This document shows positions 7,440-13,753 of a DNA stretch of 13,753 nucleotides, piece by piece. How positions within the stretch are numbered: position 1 is the first letter of the stretch; every line of letters starts with the position of its first letter. Source of the DNA: Algoriphagus sp. (lineage in GTDB: Bacteria; Bacteroidota; Bacteroidia; Cytophagales; Cyclobacteriaceae). Location: positions 1 to 13,753 of the forward strand of contig JALRIY010000048.1 in NCBI GenBank assembly GCA_023255285.1, given 5' to 3'. A program made the position numbers and the translations under genes. The notes under the pieces are model-generated. The model was not told the DNA's origin. It did not search any database and saw nothing but the letters and a program-made list of their open reading frames with translations.

Positions 7440-8336
7440 CTATTTTTCTTGGAATGTTGGAACGAGTTCTTCTAGTAGATCCTTGATGTCTCGGATGTAG
7501 CTCATTTGGCTTACATTTTCAGGAAAACTTAGATCTTGTCCCAATACTTGGTATCCAGTAACAAGGATTTGAGCACTTGCAAATCGATCAGCCAGTGCAT
7601 TGATGTATTCTTGCACATACTCCGAAGAGGGAGAAGTCGTAATCACAGTCAATAGGTAATCCGGCTGGTGCAACTTGAAAACAGATAGCAAATCATCGTT
7701 CGGGGTGCTCTGGCCCAAATAGATGACCTTGTGCCCTTTGGATTTGATTAAATAGCTCGCAAAAAGGATAGAGATTTCATGCAATTCTCCTTCAGGTAGA
7801 AAGAGTAAGAATTTTTTACCTCCTTGTTGAGGAATTTGCCCATCAATAGCCACGATTAATTTTTGGCGCACCAGATTTGAAATAAAATGTTCTTGAGCAG
7901 GGTTGATAGCTCCCGTCTGCCACAAAACCCCAATTTTGGACATAAAGGGGTAGATCACATTGAGCATGGTTTGCTCAAAGCCTAATTTCAGAATATTGGT
8001 ACTTAAAATTTTATCAAATCGCTCCTCATCCATTTCAATCATACAGATAGTCAAGGCATGAATTTGATCGTCATGAGTTAATGATCTTTCTGTGAGCTTC
8101 ATGACTTCCTCACGTAACTCGTTGGGGGACATGGAAGCAATTTTACTTATTTTGATTCCATTGTCATTGAGTAATGCTACGTTCAATATTAGCTTTAGGT
8201 CATCGTCATCGTAAAATCGAATGTTGGTATCTGTCCGCTTTGGCTGTAGCAAGTTGTACCGTTGCTCCCAAATCCGAAGCGTGTGCGCCTTGATTCCAGA
8301 CAATTGTTCAAGATCTTTTATAGAATACGTGCTCAC
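7440..8336 (-). CDS. MerR-family regulator with B12-binding domain (CarH/LitR type)
   Basis: DNA-binding repressor of the CarH class, in which 5'-deoxyadenosylcobalamin promotes tetramer formation and DNA binding, and light breaks it. Its 298 residues start at GTG 8336. Residues 1-72 are the MerR winged helix (TYSIKDLEQLSGIKAHTLRIW). Residues about 85-160 are the four-helix cap with the diagnostic W139-x9-E149-H150. Residues about 175-297 are the Rossmann-like cobalamin domain with axial H186 in EGELHEIS, then KVIYLGQSTP. Two departures are visible: the residue after W139 is Gln, where Thermus CarH has the His that ligates cobalt after light, and the E-x-H-x-x-G motif ends in Ser189. The start overlaps the crtZ stop by four bases (GTGA). 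A terminator follows. Its likely target is the inverted repeat at 7259-7292. B12 binding is probable; light response is uncertain. Confidence 0.9.
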   Translation of the reverse strand: MSTYSIKDLEQLSGIKAHTLRIWEQRYNLLQPKRTDTNIRFYDDDDLKLILNVALLNDNGIKISKIASMSPNELREEVMKLTERSLTHDDQIHALTICMIEMDEERFDKILSTNILKLGFEQTMLNVIYPFMSKIGVLWQTGAINPAQEHFISNLVRQKLIVAIDGQIPQQGGKKFLLFLPEGELHEISILFASYLIKSKGHKVIYLGQSTPNDDLLSVFKLHQPDYLLTVITTSPSSEYVQEYINALADRFASAQILVTGYQVLGQDLSFPENVSQMSYIRDIKDLLEELVPTFQEK

Positions 8337-8779
8337 TGTTCCTCCTTTTTAAAGAATTCTTTGGGTACTAAGAATAAGCCAAAAGAAACAGCATCGTCCT
8401 TTTGGTTGGTTTTATGATGGGCCTGGTGGGCCTTGTATATTCCTTTCAATATTGGATGCTTTGGTTTGCTAAACCAACGAAGCCGGCGGTGCACTAAGAC
8501 ATCATGCAGTACAAAATAAAGCATGCCATACAAACTAATCCCGATGCCCATCCAAAATCTGTAATCCAATGTTTCTACCCCCAGAAAGATTAAAACCATT
8601 GCAATGCTTCCAAATAGTAAAGAAAACAGGTCATTCCACTCAAAAAATGAATGAGAAGGACTGTGATGGGTTTTGTGAATCATCCAAAGGGGCCCATGCA
8701 TCAAGTACTTATGAATAAACCAACCAGCTAATTCCATAGCGGTAAATCCAATAGTGATATAGACAATAGACATAAACAT
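8333..8779 (-). CDS. crtZ: Beta-carotene hydroxylase (CrtZ type)
   Basis: Membrane di-iron hydroxylase that adds the 3-hydroxyl to the beta-ionone ring. The 148 residues carry all four histidine motifs: HKYLMH at 23-28, HKTHH at 35-39, HDVLVH at 92-97 and HQAHH at 118-122. Hydrophobic segments at about 4-20, 51-68 and 75-91 fit the small membrane hydroxylase fold. ATG at 8779 was chosen; ATG at 8773 (MSIVYIT) is an equally good start two codons later. Its stop overlaps the GTG start of the MerR regulator (GTGA), so repressor translation is probably coupled to it. The cruF-like gene lies 66 bases upstream on the same strand with no terminator between, so one transcript is likely. Confidence 0.93.
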   Translation of the reverse strand: MFMSIVYITIGFTAMELAGWFIHKYLMHGPLWMIHKTHHSPSHSFFEWNDLFSLLFGSIAMVLIFLGVETLDYRFWMGIGISLYGMLYFVLHDVLVHRRLRWFSKPKHPILKGIYKAHQAHHKTNQKDDAVSFGLFLVPKEFFKKEEQ

Positions 8780-8845
8780 TGTAAGCGTAACTCTAGTAAG
8801 GGATAAATTGTTGTGATTTAGGATTTTGTCAAATAAGTAAATGGA

Positions 8846-9511
8846 TTATTCCAGCACTGTAAAATTCAAAAGGGTAAAAAATATTATCCAAGTGATTAAT
8901 AGCCAGGATGCCAAGGGATTGTATTTTTCAAAATTTGCTTTCCTCCAGATGAGCTGAATCAAAAAGGATACGCCAAACCAGCCTAAATAATTACTCATCG
9001 GAATACTATCCCACTTCCAAGCCCAAAAATTAAGGGAGATGGCCACTGGTTCCAAGATGAAATCCAAAGCAGTCATGGCGGCTGCTCCAAAAAATGCGGC
9101 AACCCAATCATTAGGCGTCTTGTGAAATATTGATCCTGTAAGGTAACTAAGCACAAACCAGTTGACTCCAATTACCAAGGGAACTTCCCACAATTGCACT
9201 CCCAAGGTAGGACCATAGATATAATCACCATACAAATAACCCGTATGGACACCAATCAATTCAGATCCAAATCCAATCCAAAATGCAGCTGCTCCAAAAA
9301 TTGGAAAGGAATCTGACCATCCTCGATGGAAGGCTAAGATGAGCCCCATTGTAGCCAATAAATGAAAGGGAGTCAACTTTAAAAATAAGTCCCTGAACTC
9401 AGGTATACTGAGTCCAATTGCTCCCACCACATGTAAGGCAACCAAGATAATTTTCCCAATCCACACGCGAGATGGTAGCGCCTTACCTTCATGGGAATCT
9501 AGTGTATGCAT
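8846..9511 (-). CDS. cruF: CruF-like carotenoid biosynthesis protein (probable 1',2'-hydratase)
   Basis: Integral membrane protein of the carotenoid-biosynthesis (PF04240/DUF422) family, whose CruF members hydrate the psi end of gamma-carotene or lycopene. With ATG 9511 it has 221 residues and about seven hydrophobic segments. Family landmarks are SELIGVHTGYLYGDYIYG at 83-100, VPLVIGVNWF at 110-119 and ALDFILEPVA at 148-157 followed by NFWAW. The frame runs back to an ATG at 9688, but that part (59 residues, hydrophilic and without family features) would overlap the divergent gene at 9609, so it was rejected. It heads the cruF-crtZ-merR transcript. A TACCTTTG -7-like box at 9586-9579 could be its promoter, though no good -33 element is seen. 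The hydratase call depends on family and context; other carotenoid-modifying roles remain possible. Confidence 0.82.
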   Translation of the reverse strand: MHTLDSHEGKALPSRVWIGKIILVALHVVGAIGLSIPEFRDLFLKLTPFHLLATMGLILAFHRGWSDSFPIFGAAAFWIGFGSELIGVHTGYLYGDYIYGPTLGVQLWEVPLVIGVNWFVLSYLTGSIFHKTPNDWVAAFFGAAAMTALDFILEPVAISLNFWAWKWDSIPMSNYLGWFGVSFLIQLIWRKANFEKYNPLASWLLITWIIFFTLLNFTVLE

Positions 9512-9549
9512 AGTGGATAGACCTTGGGAGGTATTTTGTTTGGGATTTC

Positions 9550-9557
9550 TAACTTTG
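9550..9557 (+). promoter_or_regulatory. Candidate -7 box (TAACTTTG) for the DUF4286-tspO unit
   Basis: TAACTTTG fits TAnnTTTG exactly and lies 51 bases before ATG 9609. The nearest TTG (9524-9526) is 23 bases upstream, at the long end of accepted spacing, so confidence is moderate. Confidence 0.4.
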
Positions 9558-9578
9558 TTCCTTTGAAATTGTTCTCCA

Positions 9579-9586
9579 CAAAGGTA
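9579..9586 (-). promoter_or_regulatory. Candidate -7 box (TACCTTTG) for cruF-crtZ-merR
   Basis: The minus strand reads TACCTTTG, an exact TAnnTTTG match 67 bases before ATG 9511. No TTG lies 17-23 bases upstream, so it would be a weak or activator-dependent promoter. It faces the plus-strand box at 9550, so the two predicted transcripts would overlap. Confidence 0.35.
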
Positions 9587-9608
9587 AGCAAAACCCTTTT
9601 CTTGACTT

Positions 9609-9911
9609 ATGATCCTGTACAATATTACCTTTAATCTAAGCCCAGCCATCGAAGAAGACTTTATCTCTTGGATGAAAACTAGCCACATTCCCGAGGTTTT
9701 GGCAACAGGGATTTTCCACCATCATGTTTTTTACCGTTTGGTACACCATTCTGAGGATGGTTCGGTCAACTATTGCATTCAATATTTTACCGATAGTATG
9801 GACCGCATGTTGCAGTACGAACGAATGCATGCACCAGCCCTGCGTGCCAAAACACAGGAAAGGTACCAGGATCAAGCCATTGCTTTCCGTACCTTGTTAG
9901 AAACAATTTAA
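9609..9911 (+). CDS. DUF4286 family small protein
   Basis: A 100-residue soluble protein matching the DUF4286 family of Bacteroidota, which has no established function. Recognisable family features are MILYNITFNLSP at the start, WMKTSHIPEVLATGIF at 21-36, CIQYFTDSMD in the middle and APALRAKTQERY with AFRTLLE at the end. The fold looks like a ferredoxin-like alpha/beta dimer, similar to EthD/antibiotic monooxygenase-like domains; that is a guess from the pattern. It has no signal peptide. It is separated from tspO by three bases, so the two are surely co-transcribed, and it is divergent from cruF. A link to pigments rests on position only. Confidence 0.88.
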   Translation: MILYNITFNLSPAIEEDFISWMKTSHIPEVLATGIFHHHVFYRLVHHSEDGSVNYCIQYFTDSMDRMLQYERMHAPALRAKTQERYQDQAIAFRTLLETI

Positions 9912-9914
9912 GTC

Positions 9915-10382
9915 ATGTCCAATCCCTTCAAACTCCTTGTCAGCCTGCTCCTTCCCCAAATTGCGGGAGGTTTAGGGGCATTCTTTACCCTGAGTTCCGT
10001 CCAAACCTGGTATTTAACGCTCAATAAACCCTCTTGGAATCCTCCAAGCTGGCTTTTTGGTCCGGTATGGACCACACTCTATGTGTTGATGGGAATAGCC
10101 TGTTTTCTGATTTGGAAAAGCAATCACCCCCTCAAAAAGCAAGCCCTTACCCTGTATTTTGTACAGCTTTTCCTCAACTTGCTCTGGTCACCCGCATTTT
10201 TTGGCGCCCAAAACCCACTTTTAGGGGTACTGGTAATTGTTCCTCTTTGGACCTGTATTCTTTTTTGCATTCTAACCTTTCGCCAAATCAATTCCTGGGC
10301 TGCCGCTTTATTGATTCCCTACCTGCTTTGGGTCAGTTTTGCTACGGTATTAAACGCGACCATCTGGTATCTCAATCCATAA
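9915..10382 (+). CDS. tspO: TspO/MBR family tryptophan-rich sensory protein
   Basis: Five-helix membrane protein of the TspO/PBR family, known to bind and in some cases degrade porphyrins; in Rhodobacter it modulates expression of pigment genes with oxygen. The 155 residues hold the signature loop KPSWNPPSWLFGPVWTTLY at 38-56, the NLLWSPAFFG motif at 88-97, and a last helix with IPYLLWVSFATVLNATIW at 134-151. Tryptophan is abundant (about 11). It follows the DUF4286 gene by three bases and is followed at once by a strong terminator that begins inside its stop codon. Its place beside a B12-type regulator and carotenoid genes suggests a tetrapyrrole- or light-related role, which is inference. 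Confidence 0.94.
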   Translation: MSNPFKLLVSLLLPQIAGGLGAFFTLSSVQTWYLTLNKPSWNPPSWLFGPVWTTLYVLMGIACFLIWKSNHPLKKQALTLYFVQLFLNLLWSPAFFGAQNPLLGVLVIVPLWTCILFCILTFRQINSWAAALLIPYLLWVSFATVLNATIWYLNP

Positions 10383-10416
10383 AAAAAGCCAGTCAGTAAT
10401 CCTGACTGGCTTTTTT
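10382..10416. terminator. Bidirectional intrinsic terminator between tspO and the amidohydrolase gene
   Basis: Perfect 15-bp stem (10382-10396 with 10402-10416, core GCCAGTCAG / CTGACTGGC), 5-base loop TAATC, and T-run on both strands. It serves the two convergent genes. Confidence 0.92.
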
Positions 10417-10524
10417 GGCGCTTTTCAGAAAACCGTATTTAACGGTCTCCCAAAGGAAATAAATGTTGAACTCTAAGTAATCTGCTGTCGACCGTAGGCA
10501 GTCATCAGTTTACAAAACCTTTCT

Positions 10525-13500
10525 TTACTCCTTTACCGTCGTAGTCACCTTAGGAGCAACCTTCGTCCACTGGCTGGCATCCAGTTTACGTGGTGTAGGT
10601 AGGATTTCGTCCAAGGTTTCTCCATCGTACACGCGACCATCTTTGACTACATGGGTGATGGAGTTTGTATTTCGGATATTCTCCAAAGGGTTTTTGTCTA
10701 AGATCACCATGTCGGCTAATTTGCCTACCTCAATACTTCCCAATTCTTTATCCAAACCAAGTGCCTCCGCACCCAAAATGGTGGCTACTTTCAAGGCGTC
10801 TAGGTTTTTCATATCTCCACTTGCGATGGACCAAAGCTCCCAATGGTATCCTAGTCCTTGAAGTTGGCCATGAGACCCTACCCCAGCCAGACCTCCTTGG
10901 CTAACAATGGAATTGACACCTTGTGCATGCTTTTGGAATACATGATCTTCAGGAGCAAACCATCCCCCCAATCCACCTACTCTTCTACGCGCTTTCTCAT
11001 TGAGCTCGTTGTATGGCGTAAAGTGATTGAGTTTTGGATCGTGAAGTGGGCTTTCCGTGGTGTAGTAGAAGTTTTCTGCCCAAGGTCCTCCATAAGCGAC
11101 TAAGAGCGTAGGTGTGTAGGCCATCTTACTCTTGGCAATGGTTTGCGTTACATCCTTGTACAAGGGGAATACAGGGATGGAATGTTCGTGACCTGGATAG
11201 CCATCAAATAGTTGAGTCATGTTGAGTTTGTAGTCCAAACCTCCCTCGGTGGTAGGCATCAATTTCTGCTCTTTTGCAGCCATGATTACCCACTGACGAT
11301 GTTGTCTGTTGCCCACCAAGTACATTTTGATGTACTGGGTATTGTAGTACTTGCTGTATTGCTTGAGTACACTCTTGGTTTGCTCCAGTGACTTCAGGTT
11401 GTACATCCAATAGCCCACTCCAGGACCTGTAGAATACACCCGTGGTCCAGGGATCATGCCTGCATCCACCATGTCCCCGTAGGTAAGTACGTCGGTAGTG
11501 GCTGTCTGAGGATCACGGGTAGTGGTCACCCCATAGGCCAAGTTGGCGGCATAAATCCACACCGAGTTTTTATGCAATCCCCAAGTAGGCCACATGTGCG
11601 CATGGGTATCGATAAATCCTGGAGTGATGGTTTTGCCAGAGGCATCGATCACTTTCGCACCCGTAGCATCCAGGGTACCTGTTTTACCTACCGCTTTGAT
11701 TCGGTTGTTTTCAATGAGAATGTCTCCCTGTTCGATGACCTCATCTCCTTTCATCGTGACAATGCGAGCATTTTGAAGTAAGATGCTTCCTTTCGGAGTA
11801 TCTTTGGCAAAGAATACCTTTACTTGATGTTCTACAGGGCTGTAGCTTTCTTTCTTTTTGAGATCTGCCTTGTGGAGGCTGTCTGCCTTAAATAGGCCTT
11901 TATCGGCCTTGAATAGGGAGTCGATGCGCTTCTTGTCTGCCTTGGCCAAGGAATCTGCCATTTTTACTGCGGCTTCTCCTTTTGCTTTTAAGGTACTCAC
12001 GCTGTCTGCATCAAATCGTATCTTATCCTTTTTGGCTGCTTTGACGGAATCTTCTACAAATTTTGCTTTATTGATATCATATACCCAATGTCCATTGCCT
12101 AGGGACCAGTGTACTTTTTCGCCATTGGCTTCCCAATAAGGCCATTCTCCACCGATTTCGGTCAATTGTCTAGAGGGGAAGTTACTTGCACTAGGCTCAG
12201 CTACATTGATAGTCGGTACCTTTCCCGCGGTAGGGATAGTGACCACATAGACGTTATTATTGATTTGAGCCAAGGCTTTATTTCCTACAGGAGCCATGTA
12301 AATTGTACTTGCACTAGCAGGTCTTACCGAGGGTTCTTGAGCATTAGCGCCTTCCGGAAGCATGCAATAGTTGACTGCATCTGCGTTGGAAAATGCTTTT
12401 CCCATCACGTAACGTACATCGTTTCCATGATCGTGATCCGCATGTTTTGGGTCAGCGGCCGAACCAAAGGGAGTGATTCCTGTGATGCGTGCATGAATTT
12501 TTTCGTCTGTTCCATCCCACTTAACGCTGAGGAGTGCTCCACCCCCTCCATTAAGGAAAATTCTGCTCGTATCTTGTGTAAAGTGTGCATTGCCGTAATT
12601 TCCAGCGTCCATGATTTTTCGGAAGGTGCCTCCTGTAGCTGGAATCCACACCAACTCACCTTCAGAACCATCTACAAATGGGCCTTCTGCTTCAATCAAG
12701 GCTCTTTTTGGACCTTTGAATACGAGGATTCGATTTTTAGGACCCCATACTGGACCTGAATAAAATGCAGACTCAGTGGTGACCTTGGTGACTACACCTT
12801 TGTCTCCAAGACTAGCTTTGTAAAGGCTTCCTCCATTTTTTTCTTCCCAGGTTACAAAAACCAATTGGCTGCCATCAGGGCTCCAAGTTGGCATAGCTTC
12901 GGTAAAGGCATGTTTGGTCACACGCTTAGGCGTACCGTTTGGATAGTCCATTACATATAGGCGGTTGAGGGCGGTGAACGCTAGTTTTTTTCCATCGGGA
13001 GAAGGAACTGCATCACGAATCTGGTTGGCCAACTTGTGTGTGGTATCTTGAATTGCGTAGTTGAAGTACAAACGAGGACCCATGGCCACGTTGACATTGG
13101 CTTCAAAAGGAATCTCTGTGGCAGCACTTCCATCTACTGGAAGTTTCCAGAACTTTCCTCCATAAGAAGCAATTACGTACTTGCTGTCTGGCGTGAAGGC
13201 CATGGCTGGAAGTACCCCTTGTGGTGCGATGGACTCCTGTTCATCCCGTTGTACTGGGTAAGCAAGCCAACGCTCGTCGCCAGACCTTAGGTCTCGAATG
13301 ACCAAACCTGTTTTTTCTTCCCATCTGGTGCCATAGACCATCCAGTTGCCATCCTTACTCAAGGTAGGGGTAAAGGCGGATCCGTAGCGAGAGGTGATGC
13401 TGGTGATTTTTCCCTTATCAAAATCGTAGTAGCCGATTTGGTACTGAGGAAGGGTAGCATTGTAGTTCCATGAACCGGTTCTCCAAGAGAAATACACTTT

Positions 13501-13753
13501 CTTCCCATCAGGGCTTACAAAAGGGTCAATGGTCTTCATCGTGGCAGGGGCATCGTTGAGTTGGATGCCTCCACCCCCATCTTTGTGGTACATCCATAGT
13601 TTGGATACTCGTCTTCCTTTGGATACGACGATGTATTCTCCATCTGGTGTCCAATGGGCTCCTGGTACGTCACCCGTCTTGTCTTTGGTCACCTGTACGG
13701 TGTCTTTTTTGACTAGATCGATGTACCAAAGGTTATCATTTCCAGCTCGGTCA
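10525..13753 (-). CDS. TolB-like beta-propeller + amidohydrolase fusion protein (5' end off window)
   Basis: Large two-domain protein, 1075 residues visible. The frame is open to the right edge; the GTG at 13692 is internal because the preceding codons (NDNLWYIDLVKKDTVQVTKD) continue the propeller. The N-terminal half has repeated PD40 propeller blades: TPDGEYIVVS, SPDGKKVYFS, SKDGNWMVYG, TPDSKYVIAS, SPDGKKLAFT, SPDGSQLVFV. A Lys/Asp/Ala-rich linker (11850-12030) follows. The C-terminal half is a metal-dependent amidohydrolase: start VKVFFAKDTPKGSILLQNARI, metal HxH in FIDTHAHMW (HAH at 11596-11604), YIKMY, PGHEHS, and ending with GSIEVGKLADMVILDKNPLENI. The region where many amidohydrolases have the final metal Asp reads GVGSHGQLQGLGYHWE instead. 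Proteins of this layout are usually exported; the signal peptide would be off the window. The substrate, perhaps peptides or cyclic amides, cannot be told. It is convergent with tspO and seems unrelated to the pigment genes. Confidence 0.9.
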   Translation of the reverse strand, partial: DRAGNDNLWYIDLVKKDTVQVTKDKTGDVPGAHWTPDGEYIVVSKGRRVSKLWMYHKDGGGGIQLNDAPATMKTIDPFVSPDGKKVYFSWRTGSWNYNATLPQYQIGYYDFDKGKITSITSRYGSAFTPTLSKDGNWMVYGTRWEEKTGLVIRDLRSGDERWLAYPVQRDEQESIAPQGVLPAMAFTPDSKYVIASYGGKFWKLPVDGSAATEIPFEANVNVAMGPRLYFNYAIQDTTHKLANQIRDAVPSPDGKKLAFTALNRLYVMDYPNGTPKRVTKHAFTEAMPTWSPDGSQLVFVTWEEKNGGSLYKASLGDKGVVTKVTTESAFYSGPVWGPKNRILVFKGPKRALIEAEGPFVDGSEGELVWIPATGGTFRKIMDAGNYGNAHFTQDTSRIFLNGGGGALLSVKWDGTDEKIHARITGITPFGSAADPKHADHDHGNDVRYVMGKAFSNADAVNYCMLPEGANAQEPSVRPASASTIYMAPVGNKALAQINNNVYVVTIPTAGKVPTINVAEPSASNFPSRQLTEIGGEWPYWEANGEKVHWSLGNGHWVYDINKAKFVEDSVKAAKKDKIRFDADSVSTLKAKGEAAVKMADSLAKADKKRIDSLFKADKGLFKADSLHKADLKKKESYSPVEHQVKVFFAKDTPKGSILLQNARIVTMKGDEVIEQGDILIENNRIKAVGKTGTLDATGAKVIDASGKTITPGFIDTHAHMWPTWGLHKNSVWIYAANLAYGVTTTRDPQTATTDVLTYGDMVDAGMIPGPRVYSTGPGVGYWMYNLKSLEQTKSVLKQYSKYYNTQYIKMYLVGNRQHRQWVIMAAKEQKLMPTTEGGLDYKLNMTQLFDGYPGHEHSIPVFPLYKDVTQTIAKSKMAYTPTLLVAYGGPWAENFYYTTESPLHDPKLNHFTPYNELNEKARRRVGGLGGWFAPEDHVFQKHAQGVNSIVSQGGLAGVGSHGQLQGLGYHWELWSIASGDMKNLDALKVATILGAEALGLDKELGSIEVGKLADMVILDKNPLENIRNTNSITHVVKDGRVYDGETLDEILPTPRKLDASQWTKVAPKVTTTVKE

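Noticed and set aside
9512..9688. Longer cruF start at ATG 9688
   Set aside because: The added part overlaps the well-supported DUF4286 gene and the divergent promoter region, and it is not membrane-like.
10432..10446. Small hairpin ACCGT-ATTTA-ACGGT as a second terminator
   Set aside because: The stem is only 5 bp with no T-run, and a strong terminator is already present at 10382-10416.
12109..12759. 216-codon plus-strand open frame
   Set aside because: It lies opposite the propeller-amidohydrolase coding frame, and its cysteine- and serine-rich translation resembles no family.
13690..13692. GTG 13692 as the start of the propeller-amidohydrolase
   Set aside because: The frame stays open and propeller-like (NDNLWYIDL) to the window edge, so the GTG is an internal valine codon.

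Overview
The window looks like a chromosomal segment of a pigmented Bacteroidota bacterium, probably order Cytophagales and close to Cyclobacteriaceae/Algoriphagus. This is inference from gene content. The signs are a fused CrtYcd-type lycopene cyclase, a TonB receptor with an N-terminal carboxypeptidase-like domain, a DUF4286 protein, promoters of the Bacteroidota TAnnTTTG type, and almost no Shine-Dalgarno sequences. There are 13 protein genes, no RNA genes, and no sign of mobile elements or CRISPR arrays. No gene-free stretch reaches 300 bases; the longest are about 135 (1972-2106) and about 190 (7248-7439).

Layout. (1) 1-1971, minus: 5' portion of a TonB-dependent receptor whose C-terminus lies off the left edge. 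(2) 7247-2107, minus: a tight six-gene operon, ECF sigma factor - crtI - crtB - crtYcd - ispH - crtW. (3) 9511-7440, minus: cruF-like hydratase - crtZ - CarH-type MerR/B12 repressor, closed by a terminator at 7363-7399. (4) 9609-10382, plus: DUF4286 protein - TspO, divergent from cruF and closed by a bidirectional terminator at 10382-10416. (5) 10525 to the right edge, minus: a large beta-propeller/amidohydrolase protein whose N-terminus lies off the window.

How the genes work together. IspH makes the C5 units, CrtB makes phytoene, CrtI desaturates it, CrtYcd cyclises lycopene, CrtW adds the 4-keto group and CrtZ the 3-hydroxyl. The CruF-like enzyme would hydrate the uncyclised psi end. The set fits a monocyclic keto/hydroxy carotenoid of the flexixanthin kind, but the needed 3',4'-desaturase (CrtD) and a GGPP synthase are not in the window.

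The most interesting part is the control region 7247-7440. An 11-bp inverted repeat (TTTGTTTAATC / GATTAAACAAA) brackets and partly overlaps a textbook Bacteroidota promoter (TTG-N19-TAGATTTG) for the sigma/crt operon. Further copies of the same half-site lie nearby, two of them in a 16-bp direct repeat of 21-bp period just after the merR stop. The adjacent regulator keeps the CarH W-x9-EH cobalamin signature but has Gln directly after the Trp. Together this predicts a B12-linked, possibly light-responsive, switch acting on a dedicated ECF sigma factor and the whole pigment operon.
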